DNA of 32,025 nucleotides, taken from positions 1 to 32,025 of the forward strand of contig CAILUB010000362.1 of the NCBI GenBank assembly GCA_903837305.1, written 5' to 3'. Below are positions 18,885 through 27,889 of the stretch, one piece after another. Numbering within the stretch: the first letter of the stretch is position 1; each line of letters opens with the position of its first letter. The position numbers and the translations under genes were made by a program. The notes beneath the pieces were generated by a model that saw nothing but the letters and a program-made list of their open reading frames with translations, was not told the origin of the DNA and did not search any database. The DNA is from an uncultured Cytophagaceae bacterium. Lineage in GTDB: Bacteria; Bacteroidota; Bacteroidia; Cytophagales; Spirosomataceae.

Positions 18885-21800
18885 TAGCCTTTCACATAAT
18901 CCCCAGACGCAATGCGCGTTTTCGGGTCGATTTTTTTATTATATAAATACGCATAAGTTTCAATTTCTTTGCCTTTTAAGCTCACTTTTACCTGCTCACG
19001 CACAAAAATACTTTCTGCTGGTTTTTCGGTATTGTATTCCTCGTATTCATCTAACACGTTCAATAATTTGATCGTATTGGACAATAAATACAATTCACCT
19101 ACAACTTGGTCTTTTGCATCTGATGAAGGAATGATACCTGGATAATCGGCCACTTGGTACATTTGACCTTGGTATGTTGCCATGCCGATATAGTCCGAAT
19201 TACGTGCGATTAAGCGATGTAAGTCGTTTCCACAGTCACGACGCAAGGTTCCATACACAAATAAATATTCTTCCACGTTTGGTTCTGGGAGTTTTGCCTC
19301 TTCCAAGGTCAATACTAAGTCTTCTTGCTCTACCACCGTTCCTTCTGTAAGTACTACGTTACCGATGATTCCCTCGAATGGAGCTGAAACGATCGATTCC
19401 ATCTTCATCGCTTCGATCACGTAAAGTGGCGCGTTTAATTTCACTTCATCGCCTGGTTTTACCAAGATACGGGATAAGCGACCTTGCAATGGAGCGCCGA
19501 TATCGCCTTTTACTTTTGCCTTCGCGTGTTGAGCGCGTTCGACTTTGACGTTTTTGTCCAAAATCTTAATGCGGCGAGCTTGGCCATTCAACTCAAAAGT
19601 CACGTTACGCAGACCTGACTCATCTGGCTCAGACATGTACAAGAACTTCACGATGATCGTTTTACCTGGCTCAATCGTAATCATAATCTCCTCATCCTGC
19701 TTTAAGCCATAGAAGAAGGCTGGCGTAGGAAGTGCCGATAATTCACCGAATGAAGCCGAATTCTTGTAATAGTCTTCGTAGACTTTCGGGTACATTTTGT
19801 ACGATAAGTAATCAAAGAATCCGTCTTCAGCCTCAGGGAATTTCTTTTTAAATGACTTGAAGTCAGCATCGAAGTCGATGGGTGCTAAATGATCGTTTGG
19901 ACGACCTTCGATCGCGTGTTCACCTTTCAAGATGATCTCCTGTAATTGTTTTGGGAAACCTTGGTAAGGTTGACCTAGGCCGCCCTTGAAGAAGTCTTTT
20001 ACGGATTCAGGGAAGGATAAGGTGGCGCCTTTGGCATACACATCCTCCGCCGTTAACGAATTCGCTGTCATAAAAATCGCCATATCCCCTACCACTTTCG
20101 ACGATGGAGTTACTTTAACGATATCTCCAAAAAGCGTATTTGCCTCCGTATAATTACGCTTCAACTGTTCAAACTTATCGCCTACGCCCAACGCAATCGC
20201 TTGGCCACGTAAGTTGGTATATTGTCCACCCGGAATCTCATTATTGTACACCTCAGCGGTTCCCGCCTTCAGTTCCGATTCGAACGGCGTATACATCGTA
20301 CGAACCGCCTCCCAATAATTCGAATATTCGTTTAGTAAGTCTAAATTCAAATCTGATGCTTTCGGATGACCCTGCATCATCGCCACTAGCGAGTTCAAGT
20401 TAGGCTGAGAAGTCAATCCTGACATCGCTCCTAACGCTCCATCTACAATATCTACACCGGCTTCAATGGCCTTTAAATACGTCGCTGATTGAACTGAGGC
20501 TGTATCGTGGGTATGTAAATGAACCGGTAAATCAACCGCTTTCTTTAATTCGGTCACTAATTTCTCCGCTTGGAAAGGACGTAAAAGACCGGCCATATCT
20601 TTTATACACAACATATGAGCACCGGAGTCTTCCAACTGACGCGCCATATCCACGTAATATTGCAGATTGTATTTTTCGTTTGTAAAGACGTCGCCTGTGT
20701 AGCAAATGGCAGCTTCTGCAATGCCCGGCGTGCGTTCGCGAACGGCTTTGATCGAGACTTTCATCGCGTCAATCCAGTTCAAGGAATCGAAAATACGGAA
20801 GACATCGACTCCGGCTTCGGAGGATTTCTCCACGAATTTTTCAATCAAATTATCTGGGTATGCTGAATATCCCACGGCGTTTGAGCCACGGAAAAGCATT
20901 TGCAAGAGCATATTCGGCATGGCTTCGCGGAACTCTTGCAGACGTTTCCAAGGAGATTCTTGCAAGAAACGCATCGCCACGTCGAAGGTCGCGCCACCCC
21001 AAACCTCCATCGAGAACAATTGAGGGAAGGATTTCGCAAATCCGTCAGCCACGGCTAACATATCTTGGGTACGAACACGGGTCGCTAAGAGCGATTGGTG
21101 TCCATCTCGGAATGTCGTGTCGGTGAAATAGATTTGCTTCGCATCACGAATGTGCTTCGCAAATTTCTCAGGACCCATTTCCGTTAATAATTGTTTGTTT
21201 CCTTTCGGGTATTCCGCCATCGGATCCACATACGGGATGATTGGGGTGCGGAAAGGAGCCGTTGGCTTCACTTTCACATCCGGATTTCCGTTGACGATAA
21301 CTTCTCCCAGGTAGCGTATCGCCTTCGTAGAGCGGTCGCGAGTGGGTTTGAAGTTGAATAATTCCGGGTGGTTCGCAATGAATGGCACCGTGCAATGGCC
21401 TTCTTGGAAGACGGGGTGTGTGATCACGTTGCGTAGGAACGGGATGTTGGTTTTCACGCCGCGGATTCGGAATTCGGTTAGTGCGCGGTTTAAGCGCTCG
21501 GACGCACCGCGAAGCGTGCGGCCTTTGGCCGACACTTTTACTAACATCGAATCGAAATACGGGGAAATTTTTACCCCAGGATACGAAGACCCTTCGTCCA
21601 AACGAATACCGAAACCGGCTGCATTACGGTAAGCGATAATCGTTCCAAAATCCGGTTTAAATCCATTCGCTGGATCCTCCGTCGTGATACGACATTGGAT
21701 TGCAAAGCCCTTTAACGGGATGTCCGCTTGGTTTTGGATGAAAATACCTGGGTCGGATAACTTATAGTTTTGGGCGATTAGGATCTGCGTCCGGACGATA

Positions 21801-22744
21801 TCGATGCCCGTCACCTCTTCCGTAATCGTATGTTCTACTTGAATGCGGGGATTTACCTCGATGAAGTAGATATTTTCGTCTTTATCGACTAAAAACTCTA
21901 CCGTTCCTGCGTTATAATAATTGACCGCTTTACCGATGGAAAGCGCGTAAGCGTATAATTTCTGTTTTGTTTCTTCTTTTAGACCAAAAGAGGGGGCAAT
22001 TTCGACCACTTTTTGGAAACGTCTTTGTACCGAACAATCGCGCTCGTACAAATGCACCAAATTTCCGTGCTGATCCCCTAATAATTGTACCTCGATGTGC
22101 TTCGGGTCATCGATAAATTTCTCGATGAACAAGGTGTCATCTCCAAAAGCATTTTTCGCCTCATTCTTCGCCTCTTGATACGCCTTTTCTAATTCTTCTT
22201 CCGTTCTTACTACACGCATTCCACGTCCACCTCCACCGGCAGCCGCTTTCACCATGACGGGAAATTTAATACGTTTAGCTTCGGATAGGGCCAAAGAATA
22301 ATCAGCCAAATCCCCTTTCGAATCCTCAATCATAGGCACATTGGCCTTCAAGGCTGCCACTTTCGCTGCTACTTTATCTCCTAATGCATTCATCGCCTCT
22401 GGAGATGGACCCACAAAAACGATTCCCTCTTCTCTACAGCGGGTTGCCAACACCACGTTCTCCGATAAGAAACCATAACCCGGGTGAATAGCGTCAATTT
22501 TCTTCGATTTACACAAAGAAATCAAGCCCTCAATGTCCAAGTAAGGCTTTAAAGGTTCATCATCTTTTCCGATTTGGTATGCTTCATCCGCTTTATAGCG
22601 GTGCAAGGAATAGCGATCCTCGAAGGTATACACAGCGACTGTCCGAATACCTAATTCGGAAGCAGCACGCATAATTCGGATAGCGATTTCACCGCGGTTA
22701 GCGATTAATAGGCTAGAGATTTTCTTAACGTATGATTTTGGCAT
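18884..22744 (-). CDS. pyc: Pyruvate carboxylase with C-terminal gamma-glutamylcyclotransferase-like domain
   Basis: Biotin carboxylase (LLIANRGEIAIRIMRAA, GGGGRGMRVV), carboxyltransferase (TTFRDGHQSLLATRVRTQD), BCCP (EAMKMES), then YLFVYGTLRRD...LDEYEEY. The track start is 22771; the ATG at 22744 is preferred (MPKSYVKKISSLLIANRGE). Confidence 0.96.
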   Translation of the reverse strand: MPKSYVKKISSLLIANRGEIAIRIMRAASELGIRTVAVYTFEDRYSLHRYKADEAYQIGKDDEPLKPYLDIEGLISLCKSKKIDAIHPGYGFLSENVVLATRCREEGIVFVGPSPEAMNALGDKVAAKVAALKANVPMIEDSKGDLADYSLALSEAKRIKFPVMVKAAAGGGGRGMRVVRTEEELEKAYQEAKNEAKNAFGDDTLFIEKFIDDPKHIEVQLLGDQHGNLVHLYERDCSVQRRFQKVVEIAPSFGLKEETKQKLYAYALSIGKAVNYYNAGTVEFLVDKDENIYFIEVNPRIQVEHTITEEVTGIDIVRTQILIAQNYKLSDPGIFIQNQADIPLKGFAIQCRITTEDPANGFKPDFGTIIAYRNAAGFGIRLDEGSSYPGVKISPYFDSMLVKVSAKGRTLRGASERLNRALTEFRIRGVKTNIPFLRNVITHPVFQEGHCTVPFIANHPELFNFKPTRDRSTKAIRYLGEVIVNGNPDVKVKPTAPFRTPIIPYVDPMAEYPKGNKQLLTEMGPEKFAKHIRDAKQIYFTDTTFRDGHQSLLATRVRTQDMLAVADGFAKSFPQLFSMEVWGGATFDVAMRFLQESPWKRLQEFREAMPNMLLQMLFRGSNAVGYSAYPDNLIEKFVEKSSEAGVDVFRIFDSLNWIDAMKVSIKAVRERTPGIAEAAICYTGDVFTNEKYNLQYYVDMARQLEDSGAHMLCIKDMAGLLRPFQAEKLVTELKKAVDLPVHLHTHDTASVQSATYLKAIEAGVDIVDGALGAMSGLTSQPNLNSLVAMMQGHPKASDLNLDLLNEYSNYWEAVRTMYTPFESELKAGTAEVYNNEIPGGQYTNLRGQAIALGVGDKFEQLKRNYTEANTLFGDIVKVTPSSKVVGDMAIFMTANSLTAEDVYAKGATLSFPESVKDFFKGGLGQPYQGFPKQLQEIILKGEHAIEGRPNDHLAPIDFDADFKSFKKKFPEAEDGFFDYLSYKMYPKVYEDYYKNSASFGELSALPTPAFFYGLKQDEEIMITIEPGKTIIVKFLYMSEPDESGLRNVTFELNGQARRIKILDKNVKVERAQHAKAKVKGDIGAPLQGRLSRILVKPGDEVKLNAPLYVIEAMKMESIVSAPFEGIIGNVVLTEGTVVEQEDLVLTLEEAKLPEPNVEEYLFVYGTLRRDCGNDLHRLIARNSDYIGMATYQGQMYQVADYPGIIPSSDAKDQVVGELYLLSNTIKLLNVLDEYEEYNTEKPAESIFVREQVKVSLKGKEIETYAYLYNKKIDPKTRIASGDYVKG
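18887..19276 (-). other. Gamma-glutamylcyclotransferase/AIG2-like domain fused to pyruvate carboxylase (approx. residues 1166-1295 counted from the track start)
   Basis: VEEYLFVYGTLRRDCGNDLHRLIARNSDYIGMATYQGQMYQVADYPGIIPSSDAKDQVVGELYLL...LNVLDEYEEYN...FVREQVKV...YAYLYNKK: YGTL substrate-loop motif and acidic LDEYE motif. Confidence 0.88.
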
Positions 22745-22929
22745 AATCAATAAAGTAGGAGATTCTAACAAAAATGCTAAATATATTGTGAAAATCGCAT
22801 CGAATACCGCATTTTATTTGGGAAAACTTAAAAAAATACCATATTTATTGGGTTCGTTACCAAGAAAAATAATTCTACCGCCTTCGAACGATTTTTCTTA
22901 ACTTGCAGGTCGAACAAAAATTAGTTTTT

Positions 22930-23928
22930 ATGAAACCTATCATCGGTATCACGTTAGGGGATTACAACGGTATCGGACCGGAAGTAATCTTGAAATCCTT
23001 AGCTAGTCCTCGCTTATTGAAGTGGTGTACACCGGTGATTTATGGATCTATTAAAGTATTGGATTTCTATCGCCAAAAATTCGAATTAAAAGAGTGGTCC
23101 ATCGCCGTTATCCAAGAAGCTTCCGAAGCCAAATCTGGTGAAAGCTTTGTCATCAACTGTTGGGACGACTCTTCTACGGTCGTAGAACCCGGAAAAGAGA
23201 CCAAAGAAGCAGGGAAAGCTGCCTTTGATTGCTTAGAAAGAGCCGCAAACGACCTAGATCGTGGACTAATTTCCGCTTTAGTCACTGCCCCTATTAATAA
23301 ACATAATATCCAATCCGAGGAGTTTAAATTCCCAGGACACACCGAGTATTTAACAGAACGCTTCGAAGCGAAATCATCTTTAATGATGATGGTTTCGGAT
23401 GGTTTTAGAATGGGCGTTGCTACTGGCCACATTCCTCTATTAGAGGTTTCCAAGGCATTAAGCGCCGATTTGTTACGCACAAAAATCACCTTATTCTTGA
23501 AGAGTTTAAAGGAGGATTTCTCGATTGACAAACCGCGTTTAGCCGTGTTGGGTTTAAATCCTCACGCAGGAGAATCGGGGTTATTAGGCCAAGAAGAATT
23601 AGAGATAATTCAACCGGTTGTGGATGAATTTAGAACGAAGGGTAACCTGGTTTTTGGGCCGTATCCGGCGGATGGATTCTTCGGAAAAGCGCAATTCAAG
23701 GATTTTGATGGGGTTTTAGGTATGTACCATGATCAAGGGTTGATTCCATTTAAATACATAGCTTTCGACTCAGGTGTGAATTTCACAGCCGGTTTACCAG
23801 TCATTCGTACGTCTCCAGATCATGGAACGGCTTATGATATTGCTGGCCAAAACATAGCCGATCCAGGTTCCTTCTTACAAGCCTTATTTTTAGCGTTAGA
23901 TCTTATAAAAAATCGAATGAATGCGTAA
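22930..23928 (+). CDS. pdxA: 4-hydroxythreonine-4-phosphate dehydrogenase
   Basis: IGITLGDYNGIGPEVILKSL, TAPINKHNIQ...FPGHTEYL, LGLNPHAGESGLLGQEE, GMYHDQGLIPFK, RTSPDHGTAYDIAG. ATG at 22930 preferred over the track's TTG at 22903. Confidence 0.96.
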   Translation: MKPIIGITLGDYNGIGPEVILKSLASPRLLKWCTPVIYGSIKVLDFYRQKFELKEWSIAVIQEASEAKSGESFVINCWDDSSTVVEPGKETKEAGKAAFDCLERAANDLDRGLISALVTAPINKHNIQSEEFKFPGHTEYLTERFEAKSSLMMMVSDGFRMGVATGHIPLLEVSKALSADLLRTKITLFLKSLKEDFSIDKPRLAVLGLNPHAGESGLLGQEELEIIQPVVDEFRTKGNLVFGPYPADGFFGKAQFKDFDGVLGMYHDQGLIPFKYIAFDSGVNFTAGLPVIRTSPDHGTAYDIAGQNIADPGSFLQALFLALDLIKNRMNA

Positions 23929-24841
23929 AGTCTTAATCGTCGACGAGGTTCATCCTTCGATGACAGAAGGACTAACGAATTTGGGATTCGAGGTGGAAAC
24001 GCGTACAGATTTAACTCTAACAGAGTTTGTGTCGATTTTGCCGACTTATGAGGGATTAGTTGTTCGAAGTAAATTCAAAATCACGGCAGAAATGCTGTCA
24101 GATACTACTTTGACTTTCATCGCTCGTGCTGGTGCAGGACTAGACTTATTGGATGTAGACGCCTGTCTATCTCGAGGAATCGCGGTTTTCTCCGCCAATG
24201 AAGGAAATTCAGACGCGGTGGCGGAACACGTCATTGGCCAACTGTTATCCCTTGCCCATAAACTCCATACTTCGGACACGGAGGTTCGTCATGGTTTATG
24301 GGAAAGAGAAGGAAATCGGGGTTTTGAACTCAAAGGAAAGACGATCGGCATTATCGGATATGGAAATATGGGCAAAGCGGTCGCTTCGCGCCTTTCTAGC
24401 TTCGGAATGACCATTTTAGCGTATGATAAATACGCCCCGTCGGCTGATTATCCAGCCACAATGGAGCAGCTATTTGAACAGTGTGACATCCTAAGTTTAC
24501 ACATTCCTTTGACTACTGAGACGCGGGGACTTATCTCCATTGAGTTTTTAGACTCGTTCAAAAAGCCCATTATTCTAATCAATAGTTCTAGAGGACCCAT
24601 TGCACCGCTGCAACCCTTATTACACGGATTACGCTCCGGCCAGATTAAGGGATTAGCGCTAGATGTGCTACCAAACGAAAAGTTATCCTCTTGGTCTCCG
24701 GTGGATAAAGAACTTTTCGCTGAAATCGCCGCTTATCCAGCGACCATTTTCAGCCCACACGTAGCGGGTTGGACGACGGAAAGTTATTATAAAATCAACG
24801 AGGTATTACTCGAAAAAATAAAGTTGCACTTTTCTCTATGA
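23921..24841 (+). CDS. D-2-hydroxyacid dehydrogenase, phosphoglycerate dehydrogenase-like
   Basis: Rossmann motif GKTIGIIGYGNMGKAVA, FIARAGAGLDLLDVDACLSRGIAVFSANEGNSDAVAEHVIG, SPHVAGWT. Confidence 0.92.
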   Translation: MRKVLIVDEVHPSMTEGLTNLGFEVETRTDLTLTEFVSILPTYEGLVVRSKFKITAEMLSDTTLTFIARAGAGLDLLDVDACLSRGIAVFSANEGNSDAVAEHVIGQLLSLAHKLHTSDTEVRHGLWEREGNRGFELKGKTIGIIGYGNMGKAVASRLSSFGMTILAYDKYAPSADYPATMEQLFEQCDILSLHIPLTTETRGLISIEFLDSFKKPIILINSSRGPIAPLQPLLHGLRSGQIKGLALDVLPNEKLSSWSPVDKELFAEIAAYPATIFSPHVAGWTTESYYKINEVLLEKIKLHFSL

Positions 24842-27279
24842 ATTACCCCGTAAATCTTGCCGAAAAACTGGGTTTCAACCAGGTAAAAGAGGAAATTAAG
24901 CAACTTTGCTTAAGTCAGATGGGGCTGGAATATGCCGATAAAATGCGTTTTTCAGACCGATTCCCTTTGGTCAAACAATGGGTAGAACAGGTCGATGAGA
25001 TGAATCGTATTTTGGGCGAGCACGGTGGCGAATTTCCGCAAACAGATTATTACGACTTACGTTCTTATCTAAGTCCGCTGCAGCTGGAAGGTCATTATTT
25101 GTCAGCAGACGAGTGGAGAGATTGGCAGCGTGCATTGACGGTTTTGTATGAAACCATTCGGTTCTTTGCATCTATCGATTCTGCCGAATACCCAGAAATA
25201 CACAAAATTACACAGCATTTTCTCACCAAAGGTGCGGAAAGCGAGGGGGATTTCAGACAGATCATTCCGATTATTCAGGATTTGGATCGCGTATTTGATG
25301 TAAATGGTCAAATCAAGGAAACGGCCTCCCCTGCTTTAGGCGATTTACGACGCCAGCGGATTGCAGAAGAGCAAGGACTTCGTAAGAAACTCGACTCCTA
25401 TTTAAGCCAGGCCTATAAAGAGGGCTGGGTCAGCAAGGATTTCTCCTTAACCTTGCGAAATGGCCGGATGGTGATTCCTTTAGCGGCAGAGCACAAGCGA
25501 AAGATCAAAGGTTTTGTTCAAGATGAATCAGATACCGGGAAAACCGTCTTTTTAGAGCCCGCGGATGCCTTAGCGATGAACAATGAGATCAAGTCTTTGG
25601 AATCAGCTGAGCGTCGCGAGATTATCCAGATTTTATCGAAGCTGTCGGACCGAATTCGTCCTTTAACTCCCTTTTTAGCTCATGCCTTTTCGTGGTTAGG
25701 TCTGATTGACTTTATTCGGGCCAAAGCCATTTGGGGAAGCGCTCACAAAGCCATCAAGCCTACGTTTATTCAAGATAAACCGATCGTTAATTGGACTGAT
25801 GCGCGTCATCCCTTATTGGAAAAATCGCTCGAAAAAATTGGTAAGAAGATTAAACCACTGACCATTCGTTTAGAAGATGACCGCCGCATTATGGTCGTTT
25901 CAGGTCCCAATGCGGGAGGTAAATCCGTAACATTGAGCACAGTAGGTTTATTGCAATTCTTATTCCAATCCGGCTGTTTAGTGCCATTAGCCGAAGGCAG
26001 CACGATGGGATTCTTCTCCCAACTCTTCCTAGATATGGGGGATGAACAAAATCTAGAAAACGAATTAAGTACCTATTCGTCCCATTTAAGTAACATGCGG
26101 CATTTCTTGCAGCATGTAAATGAGAAAACGCTGATTTTAGTCGATGAATTCGGAACTGGAACAGAGCCCTCTTTAGGAGGAGCGATTGCGGAATCCATCT
26201 TAGAGAAACTAGCCGATAAAGGATGTTACGGCGCGATTAATACACACTTTGGTAACTTAAAAAGTCTAGCTGATCGCCAAAAAGGGCTATTCAACGCCGC
26301 CATGCGTTACGATACCGAACACTTGGAACCTCAATTCATCTTGGATATGGGAAAACCGGGTAGTTCATTTGCCTTTGAAATCGCTCAGAAGATTGGATTG
26401 CCTAAGGCCATCATCGAAAATGCACGCAAGAAACTAGGCAAAAAACAGGTGGATTTTGACAAGTTATTGCTGGAAACGGAGACGGAGAAGCAGATTTGGG
26501 AGAGCAAAAATGCTAGTTTAGCACTCGCTAATGAGCAGGCACTTTCCATCAAGGAAAACTATGAGCGGCTCAAAAATCACGTACAAGAGGAGCAGAAAGC
26601 CATGTTAAATGCGGCGAAGGCTGAGGCAAAAAAGATTATTCAGGAGGCAAATCAACGGATTGAGCAAACAATTCGCCAGATAAAGGAGAAGGAAGCTGAC
26701 AAGGAGAAAACGAAGGAATTGCGCGCGGATTTAGAACAATTCGTTCAGAAAGAATTAAAAACCGTTGCTCCATTAAAGGTCGTTTCTGAAACTCCAGGAA
26801 TCGTTTACGCGAACTCCCCTATCGCTGTGGGCGATTGGGTGGTGATTAAAGGGAGTGGCGACGAACCTACTTTGGGACAAATACTCGAACTAAAAGGCAA
26901 AGACGCGGTCATTTCTTTGGGAGCCATTCGCAGTACGATCAAACTAAATCGACTTCAAAAAATCATCGCGCCCAAACAACCCAAGAAAAGCACAGCCCCC
27001 CTTCGTGGCATCGACATCAATGATCGAATGGCGCAATTTCAACTTAAACTAGATATTAGGGGGAAGCGAGCAGAAGAAGTCTATGTTATTTTAGACCAAT
27101 ACATCAATGATTGCCTCTTATTAGGTGTTCCGGAAGTTCAAATTCTGCACGGAAAAGGAGATGGAATTTTACGTACGCTCATCCGGGAACAATTACGCCG
27201 TTATCGGGAAATCAAAAACAGTACGGACGAACATGCAGACCGTGGCGGTGCGGGAATCACCATCGTCACCTTCAAATGA
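24838..27279 (+). CDS. mutS2: Endonuclease MutS2 with Smr domain
   Basis: Walker A VVSGPNAGGKSVTLSTVGL, LILVDEFGTGTEPSLGG, C-terminal Smr (LDIRGKRAEEV...ILHGKGDGILRTLIRE). Confidence 0.96.
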   Translation: MNYPVNLAEKLGFNQVKEEIKQLCLSQMGLEYADKMRFSDRFPLVKQWVEQVDEMNRILGEHGGEFPQTDYYDLRSYLSPLQLEGHYLSADEWRDWQRALTVLYETIRFFASIDSAEYPEIHKITQHFLTKGAESEGDFRQIIPIIQDLDRVFDVNGQIKETASPALGDLRRQRIAEEQGLRKKLDSYLSQAYKEGWVSKDFSLTLRNGRMVIPLAAEHKRKIKGFVQDESDTGKTVFLEPADALAMNNEIKSLESAERREIIQILSKLSDRIRPLTPFLAHAFSWLGLIDFIRAKAIWGSAHKAIKPTFIQDKPIVNWTDARHPLLEKSLEKIGKKIKPLTIRLEDDRRIMVVSGPNAGGKSVTLSTVGLLQFLFQSGCLVPLAEGSTMGFFSQLFLDMGDEQNLENELSTYSSHLSNMRHFLQHVNEKTLILVDEFGTGTEPSLGGAIAESILEKLADKGCYGAINTHFGNLKSLADRQKGLFNAAMRYDTEHLEPQFILDMGKPGSSFAFEIAQKIGLPKAIIENARKKLGKKQVDFDKLLLETETEKQIWESKNASLALANEQALSIKENYERLKNHVQEEQKAMLNAAKAEAKKIIQEANQRIEQTIRQIKEKEADKEKTKELRADLEQFVQKELKTVAPLKVVSETPGIVYANSPIAVGDWVVIKGSGDEPTLGQILELKGKDAVISLGAIRSTIKLNRLQKIIAPKQPKKSTAPLRGIDINDRMAQFQLKLDIRGKRAEEVYVILDQYINDCLLLGVPEVQILHGKGDGILRTLIREQLRRYREIKNSTDEHADRGGAGITIVTFK

Positions 27280-27764
27280 TACGTATTCTAGCTATTCTTT
27301 TTGCCCTATTTCTACTAAGTAGTTGTATGTTTAAATACGCAACTGGACTTAGTCAAATTCAACAAGAAAAATACGAACAAGCCACCTATAATCTCTCAGT
27401 GGCTCTTTCAAAAGCCCCCAATAACCCAGCAATCTACTTCGCAAGGGCTTTTTCCCGCGGATCGATGGAGCAATATTCTGGAGCCATTTCTGACTTAACA
27501 AAAGCTATTCGCCTAGATTCAACGAATGCGGATTATTATTTCTACCGCGGCTTTTACAAATCCAAATTAGGCAACGATAAAGGAGCGATCCGCGACTATT
27601 CACAATCCATCATTCGGTATCCCTATTACGCGGAAAGCTATTATAATCGTGGGTTAAATTTGATGCATTTGGGTTTATTGGACGATGCGTGCCTTGATTT
27701 CAAGACGGCGATTGAGCTGGGAGATACTTTGTCCTTGAAGTACCAAGCTTCTCTTTGTAGATAA
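27276..27764 (+). CDS. TPR repeat lipoprotein
   Basis: ATG at 27276 overlaps the mutS2 stop (ATGA) and gives lipoprotein signal MIRILAILFALFLLSSC followed by TPRs. The longer track ORF (27111) runs inside mutS2 and is unlikely. Confidence 0.85.
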   Translation: MIRILAILFALFLLSSCMFKYATGLSQIQQEKYEQATYNLSVALSKAPNNPAIYFARAFSRGSMEQYSGAISDLTKAIRLDSTNADYYFYRGFYKSKLGNDKGAIRDYSQSIIRYPYYAESYYNRGLNLMHLGLLDDACLDFKTAIELGDTLSLKYQASLCR

Positions 27765-27765
27765 G

Positions 27766-27817
27766 AGAGAAGAGAGTAGAGAGGTGATAATGGTGAATGG
27801 TAATTGGTGAATGGTGG
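27766..27817. repeat. AG-rich low-complexity tract and TGGTGAATGG direct repeat
   Basis: AGAGAGAAGAGAGTAGAGAGG followed by TGGTGAATGG at 27791-27800 and 27805-27814. Confidence 0.75.
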
Positions 27818-27889
27818 GTTCATTTGCTTTGAAAGCCAGTGAAAATTCGTGTTATTTGTAGCTTATTTTTTAATTTATAACGATTCAAT

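Noticed and set aside
20140-21632. Several overlapping ORFs (75-105 aa) on both strands inside pyruvate carboxylase
   Set aside because: Shadow ORFs of a well-conserved coding frame; this part of the gene is relatively G+C-rich, which reduces random stop codons.
23067-23531. 154 aa antisense ORF inside pdxA
   Set aside because: pdxA is clearly the coding frame; the antisense translation resembles no known family and has no evident start context.
27111-27275. Extended N-terminus of the TPR ORF overlapping the mutS2 3' end
   Set aside because: ATG at 27276 gives a proper lipoprotein signal peptide and a typical ATGA overlap; the upstream part is a shifted frame of mutS2.
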